Shown here piece after piece: positions 9,423 to 18,180 of a DNA stretch of 64,000 nucleotides. The notes below the pieces were generated by a model. That model did no database searches. It was not told the origin of the DNA and saw only the letters and a list, made by a program, of their open reading frames with translations. A program made the translations under genes and the position numbers. The DNA is from Varibaculum cambriense (GTDB lineage: Bacteria; Actinomycetota; Actinomycetes; Actinomycetales; Actinomycetaceae): assembly GCF_022133705.1 (NCBI RefSeq), contig NZ_JAKNHJ010000006.1:62001-126000 (forward strand), in the 5' to 3' direction. Each line of letters opens with the position of its first letter. Within the stretch, counting starts at the first letter, position 1.

Positions 9423-9734
9423 TTAGCCGAAGCGACGAACCAGTTCAGCGCGCTGGTGCTCACCTAGACCACGGATACGACGAGACTTGGCGATGCCGAT
9501 CTCCTCCATTACCGCAGCAGCAGTGGTGGCGCCTACCCGAGGCAGAGCCTCCAGCAGAGCCTGAACCTTCATCTTGCCCAAGTACGGATCATCCTGAGCG
9601 TTCTTGATTACTTCAGACAGGGTCAGTTCCCGGTTCTTCAGCTTCGCCTTAGTTTCAGCACGAGCCTTGCGAGCCTGAGCGGCTTTTTCCAGAGCCTGCG
9701 CGCGCTGTTCGGGAGTCAAAGAAGGAAGTGCCAT
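9423..9734 (-). CDS. mihF: Integration host factor, actinobacterial type (mIHF)
   Basis: A small basic DNA-binding protein of 103 residues, unrelated to the HU/IHF fold, that bends DNA and organises the nucleoid in actinobacteria. The N-terminal helix (MALPSLTPEQRAQALEKA) is followed by the helix-two-turn-helix core with LEALPRVGATTAAAVMEEIG and a basic C-terminus IAKSRRIRGLG. It starts at ATG 9734 with GAGGT about 9 bases upstream. It is placed next to gmk, as in mycobacteria and streptomycetes. It is transcribed from its own probable promoter and ends at a strong terminator. Confidence 0.95.
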   Translation of the reverse strand: MALPSLTPEQRAQALEKAAQARKARAETKAKLKNRELTLSEVIKNAQDDPYLGKMKVQALLEALPRVGATTAAAVMEEIGIAKSRRIRGLGEHQRAELVRRFG

Positions 9735-9780
9735 TTTGTATTACCTCTTCATCTAGATTTACGGGATAACAACACGAAAA

Positions 9781-9810
9781 ACACTAGTTGTTTTTTTCCG
9801 TTTAAGCCAA
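9781..9810 (-). promoter_or_regulatory. Candidate promoter for mihF
   Basis: Read on the minus strand, TTGGCT (9805-9810) and TAGTGT (9781-9786) are separated by 18 bases, placing a transcript start about 40 bases before the mihF ATG. The match to consensus is moderate and only positional context supports it. Confidence 0.35.
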
Positions 9811-9818
9811 ACTATCGA

Positions 9819-10688
9819 CTAAGCTTTGCTAGTTCCATTGCGAAAAATATCACTCATTTGCTCAGTTATTCGCCTGGCGGCTGCTTGCAAAGATGACACT
9901 TTCGGACCAGCTGAAGATATCCCCCGGGAAGTTGATGCCAACACCCGGAAGGCACTTTCCCCGAATATTTTTTGTATATCCGCTGGTGTAGCCCCTTGAG
10001 CGCCGATCCCCGGAGATAAAACTGATCCCGAAAATGCCGAAAAATCGATTCCTAAATCCTTCGCAGCATTTCCAGTGGTGGCGCCCACAACCAACCCCAC
10101 ATCTGCGATATGACCTTGATCACTACCGGCTTTATTTGTGCGTTCAGCCTGCGAAATTATGTCGGCCGCCACGCTTTTACCACTGGCGCATTGGGCATGT
10201 TGAACCTGAAATCCTTCCGGATTTGAAGTAAGGGCTAAGACGTAGACCCCTTTCCCATTGGCCTTGGCTAAGTCCAAAGCAGGGGCCAGCGAACCGTATC
10301 CCAGGTAGGGAGAAAGGGTAATCGCGTCCGCTGCTAGCGGGGAACCAGAGCTTAAATAGGCCTGCGCGTAACCGGCCATGGTGGAACCGATATCGCCACG
10401 TTTAACATCCAAAATGGTGAGCAGCCCCGCCTCTCGGCAAGCCGCGAGCACTTCCTCTAATACCTGGATACCGCGAGAGCCGAAACGTTCAAAAAATGCC
10501 GATTGGGGCTTTACTACCGGTACTTGCCCCGCCATGGCTTCCACCAAAGTTAAGGAGAAGCTACGCAAGCCCTGGAGGTTGTCCTCCAATCCCCAAGCGG
10601 AAAGTTGTGAGGAGTGGGGGTCAATACCTACACAAACATTGCCTCTTTCGTCCATAGCCTGCGCTAAGCGTAACCCGTAGCGACGCAT
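9819..10688 (-). CDS. pyrF: Orotidine 5'-phosphate decarboxylase (type 2)
   Basis: It decarboxylates OMP to UMP, the last step of de novo pyrimidine synthesis. The 289-residue length and the catalytic motif LDVKRGDIGST (93-103, with K96 and D99) mark the long type 2 enzyme used by actinobacteria. The start at ATG 10688 has a perfect AAGGAGG Shine-Dalgarno that overlaps the pyrC stop codon at 10698-10700, implying coupling to pyrC. pyrB lies far away at 59736. Confidence 0.95.
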   Translation of the reverse strand: MRRYGLRLAQAMDERGNVCVGIDPHSSQLSAWGLEDNLQGLRSFSLTLVEAMAGQVPVVKPQSAFFERFGSRGIQVLEEVLAACREAGLLTILDVKRGDIGSTMAGYAQAYLSSGSPLAADAITLSPYLGYGSLAPALDLAKANGKGVYVLALTSNPEGFQVQHAQCASGKSVAADIISQAERTNKAGSDQGHIADVGLVVGATTGNAAKDLGIDFSAFSGSVLSPGIGAQGATPADIQKIFGESAFRVLASTSRGISSAGPKVSSLQAAARRITEQMSDIFRNGTSKA

Positions 10689-10697
10689 ATTTCCTCC

Positions 10698-11996
10698 TTA
10701 AAACTGTAACTGTCCAGCTAAAACTGTGGGTTTGCCTCGATAGATAGTGTGGCGCACCTGCCCTAATAATTCCTTGCCCACAAAAGGAGTGTTATCGGAG
10801 CGAGAAACTTGTCTCTCGCGATGAACCTGCCAGGAAGTATCGGCAGATACAAAACAAAGATTTGCTACCGCTCCCGGAGCGATTTCCTCTCCCTGCCCCT
10901 TAGCTCTCCCAATTCTCGCCGGGGTGACCGACATGACGCGCGCCAGGTCGCGCCAAGTCATTTTTCCGCTTTGCACCATAGTGGTGGCCACCACGGCCAG
11001 GGCAGTTTCCAGTCCGATCATCCCAAAAGCACCGCATTCAAAATCGCAGTCTTTGAGTCGGCGTGGATGGGGAGCATGATCGGTACCGACCAGGTCAATG
11101 GTGCCGTCTGCTAATCCGGCTTGCACTGCCTCCACGTCTTTTCGTGAGCGTAGCGGCGGATTTACTTTAAATAGCGGATCTCGTCCTCTTACTTCTTCCT
11201 GGGTGAGGAACAGATGATGGGGCGTGGCCTCGGCACTTATGCGTGCGCCTTGGGATTTGCCCCAGCGCACTAGTTCGACCGCTCTGGCGCTTGACAGGTG
11301 GCAGACATGTACTCGCACGTCCAGGTAGAGAGACAGCAAAATATCGCGGGCAATGATCATCTCTTCTGCAACGGTCGGCCAGCCCTTTATCCCCAGTTCC
11401 TGAGCCAGGTAGGACTCGTTCATTTGCGAGTCCTCAGTCAGGCGCGGCTCTTGGGAATGTTGGGCAATCAACCCGTCAAAATCGCGGACAATTTCTAGAG
11501 CCTGCCGCATCAGCAGCGGATCAAAAACGCATTTTCCATCGTCACTAAACACGTTAACCGCTGCCCGCGACTGATGCATTCCCTTAAGATCCGAAAGCTC
11601 TTTGCCCGCTAGATTCTTAGTGACTGCCCCCACTGGATGAACATCTACCCGTCCGGCTTTACGCCCTAAATCTAGGACTTGCTCGACTACCTGTGGACAG
11701 TCCTGGGTAGGGGTAGTATTCGCCATGGCGAAAACTGCGGTATATCCGCCCTTTGCGGCCGCGGCAGTGCCAGTGTCGACGGTCTCTGCGTCGCACCCGC
11801 CGGGCTCACGCAAATGGGTATGCAGATCCACCAGACCAGGCAGCGCTACCAAGCCCCGGGCATCAACTTCGCGCACCCCCGTGCCGGTGTCTACAGACAA
11901 ATCTGACCCGACCTGGCGAACCACTTCGCCCTCTATTAAAATATCAGCGCGCTCTTCCCCCAGGATATTTGCGCCGCGAAAAACTATTGCCCCCAT
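10698..11996 (-). CDS. pyrC: Dihydroorotase (class I)
   Basis: It cyclises carbamoyl-aspartate to dihydroorotate using a zinc centre. The 432-residue amidohydrolase has the metal motif DLHTHLREPGG (H59, H61) and GTDHAPHPR in the C-terminal half, both typical of the class I bacterial enzyme. It starts with ATG at 11996 behind an AGGAGG sequence 5 bases upstream and is followed directly by pyrF. It sits downstream of nusB rather than with pyrB and the carbamoyl-phosphate synthase genes, which are not adjacent in this window. Confidence 0.95.
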   Translation of the reverse strand: MGAIVFRGANILGEERADILIEGEVVRQVGSDLSVDTGTGVREVDARGLVALPGLVDLHTHLREPGGCDAETVDTGTAAAAKGGYTAVFAMANTTPTQDCPQVVEQVLDLGRKAGRVDVHPVGAVTKNLAGKELSDLKGMHQSRAAVNVFSDDGKCVFDPLLMRQALEIVRDFDGLIAQHSQEPRLTEDSQMNESYLAQELGIKGWPTVAEEMIIARDILLSLYLDVRVHVCHLSSARAVELVRWGKSQGARISAEATPHHLFLTQEEVRGRDPLFKVNPPLRSRKDVEAVQAGLADGTIDLVGTDHAPHPRRLKDCDFECGAFGMIGLETALAVVATTMVQSGKMTWRDLARVMSVTPARIGRAKGQGEEIAPGAVANLCFVSADTSWQVHRERQVSRSDNTPFVGKELLGQVRHTIYRGKPTVLAGQLQF

Positions 11997-12063
11997 GGCT
12001 ACCTCCTAAAATCTGAGTGCAGCCAGGCGGCGAGGACGCAAGCGTCAGTTTTATGCCGTAGGG

Positions 12064-12516
12064 CTACTTCTCACTTGGATTATTGTCAGTGGAGCGCCCA
12101 ATCGCATCTAGCACTCCGTTTATAAAATCTGGTGATTCCGGAGTGGAAATCGCTCGCGCGGTACCTACCGCTTCGTCTACCGCAATCTTCCAGGGAACAT
12201 CCTCATTGTAAAGAATCTCCCACACGCCGCAACGCAAAATCGCTAGATCCGGTTTGGGCATGCGATCTAGCGCCCATGCCCGGGAATACTGGCTGAGCGT
12301 CATATCGATATCGAAAAGATGCTCCGCTACGCCCTCGGCAATTTCTGCCGCGTAATCAGGCAGGGTGGTTTGCGCGGTAGTCAGATGCTGCCGGGCAAGT
12401 ACCAGTTCCCGCAAATCTTCTGGGTCTTGATCTAGACCTTTGAGATTAGCTTCGTAAAGGGTATCAACTGCCCGTCGCCGTGCTTTGGTACGCCGAGATA
12501 GCCGATTCTTGGACAC
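12064..12516 (-). CDS. nusB: Transcription antitermination protein NusB
   Basis: An all-helical RNA-binding protein that joins NusE at boxA sites during rRNA transcription. The 150-residue protein begins with basic residues RLSRRTKARRRAVDTLYEA, and ends with the signature LYNEDVPWKIAVDEAVGTA. The start is GTG at 12516 with AGGAA upstream, 6 bp after the efp stop. The efp-nusB pairing is usual in actinobacteria and firmicutes. Confidence 0.94.
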   Translation of the reverse strand: MSKNRLSRRTKARRRAVDTLYEANLKGLDQDPEDLRELVLARQHLTTAQTTLPDYAAEIAEGVAEHLFDIDMTLSQYSRAWALDRMPKPDLAILRCGVWEILYNEDVPWKIAVDEAVGTARAISTPESPDFINGVLDAIGRSTDNNPSEK

Positions 12517-12522
12517 TGGCTA

Positions 12523-13086
12523 CTATTCCTTAACCCGGGAAATATAATCACCCGAACGGGTATCTACCTTGATTTTCTCGCCCTCTTCCACAAACAGCGG
12601 AACCTGAACTTCATAACCAGTCTCTACGGTCGCCGGTTTGGTTCCCGCAGAAGAACGATTACCCTGCAGCCAGGGCTCGGTGTGGGTAATCTGCATGATT
12701 ACCGAGGGGGGCAGTTCCAGGAACAATACCTGTTCGTCATGAAAAGCGACTACGGCGCGCTGATTTTCAATGAGGAAGTTCTTGGCGTCGCCTACGATTT
12801 CCGAGGTAATCATCACCTGCTCATAGGTGTCGTCATCCATGAAGACGAAATCAGTACCATCTTGGTACAGGTAGGTCATATCCCGGCGGTCAACCGTTGC
12901 GGTCTCGACTTTTACCCCGGCATTAAAGGTACGATCAACCGTTTTGCCACTTAAAACATTCTTGATCTTGGTTCGCACGAACGCCGGGCCTTTTCCCGGT
13001 TTAACATGCTGGAACTCCACTACCTGCCATAACTGGTTGTCAAGTTTTAGTACCAGACCGTTTTTCAAATCATTTGTTGTCGCCAA
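12523..13086 (-). CDS. efp: Elongation factor P
   Basis: It relieves ribosome stalling at polyproline stretches. The 187-residue three-domain protein begins (M)[19 protein letters not shown]. The tip loop reads KPGKGPAF with K32 at the apex, the PGKGP form that in actinobacteria is thought to work without modification of the lysine. The initiation codon is TTG at 13084-13086; no in-frame ATG or GTG fits the family N-terminus, and GGGGGT lies about 9 bases upstream. It follows aroK-like genes and precedes nusB. Confidence 0.96.
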   Translation of the reverse strand: MATTNDLKNGLVLKLDNQLWQVVEFQHVKPGKGPAFVRTKIKNVLSGKTVDRTFNAGVKVETATVDRRDMTYLYQDGTDFVFMDDDTYEQVMITSEIVGDAKNFLIENQRAVVAFHDEQVLFLELPPSVIMQITHTEPWLQGNRSSAGTKPATVETGYEVQVPLFVEEGEKIKVDTRSGDYISRVKE

Positions 13087-13157
13087 CTTAATACCCCCAA
13101 GTCAAAATCAATCGTTACTACTTTACTTTAATCATGCGACGGTGGAAAATATTGCCC

Positions 13158-13697
13158 CTAACCGGTACTTTCACTTCCTAGGTTTAAAGCCTCCGCCACT
13201 TTTTGCAGCGCTTGCGCTTTCGATAAATCCGAAACTTCTACTGTTAGGGGATGTAGAATCTGCCACCGCTGGCGTCGCTGCTGCCCCATTTGCCGCAGCC
13301 ACGCCCGCGGCATCCCCAATCCTAGGGAGCGAGGGCGATTGAGCCCGGCGCGATCGGCCATAGTCGACAGGTCAATCACCAGTTCTAGCACTTCAGCACC
13401 AGGCAAGTCTTGCAGCTCGCGCAAGGTTTGCGGGTTATCTAAGGCGCCGGAGCCACAATCAACGATGGTGTTTTCGCGGGGCAGATTATGCAAGAGGTCG
13501 CGCAATACTTCCCGTTCGACCTCGCGATAGCGTTCCTCTCCCACTGCTAGCAGCGCAGTATCTGCCGCGACCTGTAATTTGGAGGCTACCTCGCGATCGG
13601 TAGCAACCAGGTTCCACCCCAAGTTATCTGCTAGCGCCGCCCCGATAGTAGATTTTCCGCTTCCCGGTAGCCCAATCAAGAATACGATCCTATTCAC
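13158..13697 (-). CDS. Second shikimate-kinase-like protein
   Basis: A 179-residue P-loop kinase of the shikimate kinase fold: GLPGSGKST at 9-17, D34, R58 in RYREVE and RPRS at 121-124 align with shikimate-binding residues. The usual GGGA substrate loop reads CGSGA (81-85) and RPLL reads RPRS, so activity on shikimate is uncertain. A complete shikimate kinase domain is already fused to AroB immediately upstream. The GTG start at 13697 overlaps the aroKB stop by 8 bases, so the two are probably translated together. It could be a redundant aroK, a diverged kinase for another small substrate, or a regulatory paralogue. Confidence 0.75.
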   Translation of the reverse strand: MNRIVFLIGLPGSGKSTIGAALADNLGWNLVATDREVASKLQVAADTALLAVGEERYREVEREVLRDLLHNLPRENTIVDCGSGALDNPQTLRELQDLPGAEVLELVIDLSTMADRAGLNRPRSLGLGMPRAWLRQMGQQRRQRWQILHPLTVEVSDLSKAQALQKVAEALNLGSESTG

Positions 13698-15396
13698 TTG
13701 GCCGCTCCTGGCTCGATAAAGCGGGAGAACCTGCCGCGGTATCAGCCTGGTTTATAGCATTAAAAGCGCGCTCTAATAAGTGGTAATCCGTGATTGGGGT
13801 GACCTGAATCTGTCCGTTACCGGTGGTAAGCACCATGCGGATTACTCCCCCGCGAACTTTCTTATCCGAAGCCATGATTTTCAGCAATTGCTTGAAAGAG
13901 TATTGTGGGCAAGTGGTCGGCAATCCCAACGCTGCAATCTGGCGGCGTTGGGATTGCATTTGCGAGGGCGTAAGCAGGTTCAGTTCCACCGCCACCTGGG
14001 CAGCAAACACCATCCCGATGGCTACCGCTTCGCCATGTAACACTTGGTAGGAACTAGCCTTTTCGATCGCATGGGCGAGGGTGTGTCCATAGTTAAGGCA
14101 CTCCCGCATCCCTCCTTCGCGCAGGTCTTCGCTAACCACCCCGGCCTTGACATTGATCGCGCGGCTAATTACTTCTTCCGCAGCGGCAGGAGATCCCACC
14201 AGCTTTTCGGGACTCTGTCCGTTCAGTATCTGCAATATTTTCCGGTCCGCAATAAACCCGCATTTAATGACCTCCGCCAAGCCGGAGTGCAGCTGCCGTG
14301 GCGGTAGGGTCTGCAAATAATCGAGGTCACAGATAACTGCGCTCGGTGGGTAAAACGATCCCACCAGATTCTTACCTAGGGAAGTATTGATGCCGGTTTT
14401 GCCTCCGATGGCTGCATCCACCATCGCCAACAAAGAAGTGGGTAGGTTAATTAATTCAATTCCTCGCAGCCAAGTGGCGGCTACGAAGCCCGCCATATCG
14501 GTAGTTGCCCCGCCTCCGAGCGCCACCACCGCGTCCTCGCGAGAAAAATGGTTTTCACCCAGACAGCGCCAGGCATCTTCCACAATCCGGATATTTTTGG
14601 CACCTTCTCCATCCGGGTGCTCGAACAGTTTTACCACTTGTCCCGATTGGGTGAGGCTAGTAGCCAAGGCACGGGCAGCGCCCGAAAGCGGCGGCGGATA
14701 GATTAAGAATATTTTCCGAGGATGCTCTTGTAGCATCTGAGTAAGCGCTGCGCCTGCCCCCTGCCCCACGATGACCTGGTACCCGGCACCAGAAGTTACC
14801 GGAATCACCCGCGACGCTGCCTTAACCTGCGCCGGTAAAGTAGCCAAAGCCTCCAGATGGTAGCGGCGCACCGGGAGCTGCTCTTTTCTGCCTAATCCCC
14901 GCATTACCGCGGAGGAGACTTCGCTAAGAGTGCCGTTAGCGGGAACGATTAGGGTAGCCGCCTCCAGATAACTCTCCCGGCGCTCTGCTTCCAATTGTGC
15001 AAGCTTGCCACTGGGACTGTCCACGTCAGCTAAAAGTGGGCGGTTAGCATCTTTCCCCACGCGGGCAGCCGCCTGGGAAAGTGAAACATCTAGGAAAACC
15101 ACATCTTTGCCTGCCAGCGCTGATCGGGTTTCCTCCCGAGTGAGCGCGCCGCCGCCCAGGGAGATGACTCCAGCGTCGCTAGCGAGCAGTTCCGCAATAG
15201 TCTTTACTTCTAAGTCTCTAAAGCCGTCCTCACCGCGGGTAGCAAAAACCTCAGGGATCGACATTCCTGCCTTTTGGCTAAGCACTTGATCAGCATCCCG
15301 GAAGGAACAACCTAAACGCGCGGCCACGAGCCTGCCTACCGAGGTTTTACCGCTGCCGGGCAAACCAACGAAAACTATTTGCTTTTGGCGAGTCAT
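13690..15396 (-). CDS. aroKB: Bifunctional shikimate kinase / 3-dehydroquinate synthase (AroK-AroB fusion)
   Basis: The 568-residue protein joins two shikimate-pathway enzymes. Residues 1-170 form AroK with the P-loop GLPGSGKT (11-18), D34/D36, R60 in GFRDLE, GGG at 81-83 and RPLL at 119-122. From about 205 it is AroB, an NAD- and metal-dependent cyclase, with VVALGGGATTDMAGF, PTSLLAMVDAAIGGKTGIN and HGEAVAIGM. Similar AroK-AroB fusions are known in some actinobacteria such as bifidobacteria. The ATG start at 15396 overlaps the aroC stop as ATGA, so it is coupled to aroC. Confidence 0.93.
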   Translation of the reverse strand: MTRQKQIVFVGLPGSGKTSVGRLVAARLGCSFRDADQVLSQKAGMSIPEVFATRGEDGFRDLEVKTIAELLASDAGVISLGGGALTREETRSALAGKDVVFLDVSLSQAAARVGKDANRPLLADVDSPSGKLAQLEAERRESYLEAATLIVPANGTLSEVSSAVMRGLGRKEQLPVRRYHLEALATLPAQVKAASRVIPVTSGAGYQVIVGQGAGAALTQMLQEHPRKIFLIYPPPLSGAARALATSLTQSGQVVKLFEHPDGEGAKNIRIVEDAWRCLGENHFSREDAVVALGGGATTDMAGFVAATWLRGIELINLPTSLLAMVDAAIGGKTGINTSLGKNLVGSFYPPSAVICDLDYLQTLPPRQLHSGLAEVIKCGFIADRKILQILNGQSPEKLVGSPAAAEEVISRAINVKAGVVSEDLREGGMRECLNYGHTLAHAIEKASSYQVLHGEAVAIGMVFAAQVAVELNLLTPSQMQSQRRQIAALGLPTTCPQYSFKQLLKIMASDKKVRGGVIRMVLTTGNGQIQVTPITDYHLLERAFNAINQADTAAGSPALSSQERPSE

Positions 15397-16604
15397 AGCC
15401 TCGCCTCCACGCGCTTTTGGTAGGCCTGCAGATTCTCGCGTACCTGATCCAGGGAATATCCCCCCACATGCTCTAACAACGCATCAGCCAGGACTAATGC
15501 CACCTGTGCTTGGGCGATCACCGCCCCGGGGACTACCGCGCAAGTATCGGAGCGTTGATGAATAGCTCGGCTTTCTTCCCCGCTTGCCAGATCAATGCTG
15601 CGCAAAGCACGAGGTACGGTAGAGATCGGTTTGAAGGCACAACTGACTCGGATTAGCTGTCCGTTCGACATGCCACCTTCGATCCCGCCGGCATGGTTGG
15701 AAGCTCGGGTTATTTCTCCGTTTTCTGCCCGAACAATCTCGTCATGGGCTGCCGACCCCGGCAGATACGGCTGGGTTCCATCCCCGACTTTTACGGTTTT
15801 CACCGCGGGGATCGACATTAGAGCAGCCGCTAACCGAGTATCTAAACGCCTATCTGCCGTCACATGGCTACCGAGACCAAGCGGTACCCTAAAGGCCGCT
15901 ACCTCGACACTGCCCCCGATAGTGTCTCCATTTTCCTTAGCCGCATCGATCTGGGAAATCATTTGCTCGCTAACGGTTTTATCCGGACACCGCACCGGGT
16001 TTTCGGCTAGGCTGCCTTGTTGATTCAAGTCCGGAACTGGATAATTTACCGGTAGCTCGGCTTTCCCAATTTGAGTTACATAGGAAATCAGCTCTATTCC
16101 GGCGGCTTGTTTTAAGAACTCTTGGGCAAAAGCTCCCAGCCCTACCCGCATTGCGGTTTCCCGGGCGCTGGCACGCTCTAAAACCGGGCGAGCCTCCTGC
16201 AGGTCATAGGCGAGCATTCCCGCCAGATCCGCGTGTCCGGGGCGAGGACGAGTTAAAGGTTTATTGCGAGCAATTTCCCGCTGGTCGCCTTTACCAGCGT
16301 CAATTTTTAGTGCCTGCGGATCTACCGGATCCGGGCTCATCACCGTTTCCCATTTTGGCCATTCGCTGTTTTCAATCAGCAGCGCTATAGGGGCACCGGT
16401 AGTCTTTCCCCTGATCACCCCAGCTACCAGATGGGCACGGTCCTGCTCAAATTTTTGGCGGGCTCCCCGGCCGTAGCCGGCGCGCCGACTGGCTAAATAT
16501 TCGGCGACTTTTGCGGTCGTGATTTCTACCCCCGCGGGCATTCCTTCCAAGATTCCTACCAGCGCGGGGCCATGCGATTCGCCGGCGCTCATCCATCTCA
16601 ACAT
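15393..16604 (-). CDS. aroC: Chorismate synthase
   Basis: It converts EPSP to chorismate with reduced FMN. The 403-residue protein opens with MLRWMSAGESHGPALVG, where H11 belongs to the signature, and has TRPRPGHADLAG and GGMSNGQLIRV. It starts with ATG at 16604. An 87-base gap with a large imperfect hairpin separates it from the prepilin peptidase gene upstream, and a 4-base ATGA overlap ties it to aroKB. Confidence 0.96.
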   Translation of the reverse strand: MLRWMSAGESHGPALVGILEGMPAGVEITTAKVAEYLASRRAGYGRGARQKFEQDRAHLVAGVIRGKTTGAPIALLIENSEWPKWETVMSPDPVDPQALKIDAGKGDQREIARNKPLTRPRPGHADLAGMLAYDLQEARPVLERASARETAMRVGLGAFAQEFLKQAAGIELISYVTQIGKAELPVNYPVPDLNQQGSLAENPVRCPDKTVSEQMISQIDAAKENGDTIGGSVEVAAFRVPLGLGSHVTADRRLDTRLAAALMSIPAVKTVKVGDGTQPYLPGSAAHDEIVRAENGEITRASNHAGGIEGGMSNGQLIRVSCAFKPISTVPRALRSIDLASGEESRAIHQRSDTCAVVPGAVIAQAQVALVLADALLEHVGGYSLDQVRENLQAYQKRVEARL

Positions 16605-16633
16605 GGCTTCATTCTTTCATGGAACCATTTTTT

Positions 16634-16674
16634 CCGGTTTAGCTTTCCACTTCTAGAACAGCTAAGCACACCGG
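16634..16674. repeat. Imperfect inverted repeat upstream of aroC
   Basis: CCGGTTTAGCT at 16634-16644 pairs with AGCTAA plus ACCGG at 16660-16674, an 11-bp stem interrupted by a 4-base bulge (GCAC). It fills most of the gap between the prepilin peptidase and aroC. There is no U-tract on the minus strand, so it may be an RNA stability or processing element or an operator rather than a terminator. Confidence 0.35.
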
Positions 16675-16691
16675 CTAAAAAAACAAGTTTT

Positions 16692-17342
16692 CTAGCGAGG
16701 AACCACCAGTAGAGCGATATAGGTGGCTGCTAGCAACCAAGGGCCGAAAGCAAAGCGGGTAGCAGAGCTGGCTTTCTTCACTGTCACTAGATAAAGCGCC
16801 CACAGACCGCTACCTACTACGGAAAGGATCCCCATCAGCAAGAGGCTATGCCAAGAAGAGCAGGTAGCCAGCCCCACCAAGAGGGGAACTAGCCGCAAAT
16901 CACCAGCCCCGATACCGTGACGTACAAAAGTACCCGGGAGCAGCAGTATAAAGCTTCCGATCGCTACGATGAGAGCATAAGCCGGTTTTACCCACTGTCC
17001 AGTAATGAAGCCAGCCAAGATAACGACTGTTACCACCAGTATCAAGAAAGTTAGAGTCATCGAACGCGGGAGCCTTTGGGTGCCCGCATCAATAACTGAA
17101 AGCACCGTCCCCAGGGTGAGTAAGGGAAACAGCAACAGTAAATTGATGGATCCGAACCGTACAATTACTGCAGTTCCGACTGCAACCCCAGCTATCAGAC
17201 CTATCACCCACGGCTTATTCCAGAATGCTCTCGCTTGACCAGAAAGGCGAAAATACTTATCTACCTTGGGTAACCCGTATGCCAAGTTTCCAACTCCCGC
17301 GAATAATAACGCGATAATCAGGACTAACAATTGCATTTTCAT
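16692..17342 (-). CDS. Prepilin peptidase (A24 family), short form
   Basis: A 216-residue integral membrane protein with about six to seven hydrophobic segments. The two catalytic aspartates of type IV prepilin peptidases are present: D85 in VIDAGTQRLP and D148 in GAGDLRLVP. The N-terminal cysteine-rich methylase domain of PilD is absent, as in short actinobacterial and archaeal-like forms. The start at ATG 17342 has AAGGAGG 9 bases upstream. It is embedded between aroE and aroC; no pilin genes are present in this window, so its substrate (type IV or Flp/Tad pilin) is unknown. Confidence 0.88.
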   Translation of the reverse strand: MKMQLLVLIIALLFAGVGNLAYGLPKVDKYFRLSGQARAFWNKPWVIGLIAGVAVGTAVIVRFGSINLLLLFPLLTLGTVLSVIDAGTQRLPRSMTLTFLILVVTVVILAGFITGQWVKPAYALIVAIGSFILLLPGTFVRHGIGAGDLRLVPLLVGLATCSSWHSLLLMGILSVVGSGLWALYLVTVKKASSATRFAFGPWLLAATYIALLVVPR

Positions 17343-17346
17343 GCCG

Positions 17347-18180
17347 TTATGCCTCCTTAAGAGCTGTCCGCATAGCTTGAAGATTGGGAGTGCGGGAAGT
17401 AAATAACTTGACCTGCATTTGGGCTTGATGTAGCAGCATGGATTTTCCGGAAATAATAGTGGCGCCGTCGCGGCGAGCTTGTTTTACCAGTTCGCTCGGC
17501 CAAGGATCATACACAATGTCTAATACGGTTTGATCAGAGTTAAAGGAAATAGTTTTATATAAGCCATCCAGAACTTCGCGAGGAACGGTGGAAATAATCA
17601 GTTCCGCTGCCTGCAAGGTTTCGCGAGCCTTCTCACTGGCGGCTAGGGGAATATATCCGGGATCGATGCCTAACCTGGTCGCCGCCTGCAGGGCATTACC
17701 TGTCCCCGATACTCTGCGCGCCAACAGATTAATCTGAGCGGCCTCAAGTTCGGTTAAAGCGGCTAGCGCCGAGGAAGCAGTGGCCCCCGATCCTACTATG
17801 ACCGCTTTTTCGGGGCTGAAGTCACGACCCTTAGCCTCTTTAATGGCTGCCACCAACCCATAAACATCGGTGTTAAATCCCGCGGTAACTCCTCCTGGGA
17901 AGGGCACTACGGTATTTACGGCTCCGGTTGCTTTGGCTAGCCCATCAACTTGGGAAAGTAGGGGAATAATCACCTGCTTTAAAGGCATAGTCACCGACAG
18001 TCCCACCAGGTTTTCCGGCCAGCTGGCCAAAAATGGCTCCACCTGATCCTTGGTAACTTCTATCCGGCGATAGTCAATATTTAACCCAAGATCCCGATAG
18101 GCTGCCAGGTGGAGAACTGGAGACAGCGAATGGCTAATCGGGGATCCGATTACCGCTGCCCAGGGAGTTAGCGTTTGCAT
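17347..18180 (-). CDS. aroE: Shikimate dehydrogenase
   Basis: It reduces 3-dehydroshikimate to shikimate. The 277-residue protein has the substrate motif GSPISHSLSP near the N-terminus, the catalytic lysine in SVTMPLKQ and the nucleotide-binding loop VGSGATASSA. I prefer the ATG at 18180, which leaves the usual short lead before AAVIGSP and overlaps the mltG stop by 13 bases. A GTG at 18204 behind GGAGG (10 bases) is a credible alternative, giving 285 residues and a 37-base overlap with mltG. It is followed 4 bases later by the prepilin peptidase gene. Confidence 0.93.
   Translation of the reverse strand: MQTLTPWAAVIGSPISHSLSPVLHLAAYRDLGLNIDYRRIEVTKDQVEPFLASWPENLVGLSVTMPLKQVIIPLLSQVDGLAKATGAVNTVVPFPGGVTAGFNTDVYGLVAAIKEAKGRDFSPEKAVIVGSGATASSALAALTELEAAQINLLARRVSGTGNALQAATRLGIDPGYIPLAASEKARETLQAAELIISTVPREVLDGLYKTISFNSDQTVLDIVYDPWPSELVKQARRDGATIISGKSMLLHQAQMQVKLFTSRTPNLQAMRTALKEA

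Noticed and set aside
9768-9797. Plus-strand terminator-like AACAAC...GTTGTT followed by T7
   Set aside because: All genes around it are on the minus strand, so there is no plus-strand transcript to terminate. The stem is short and AT-rich.
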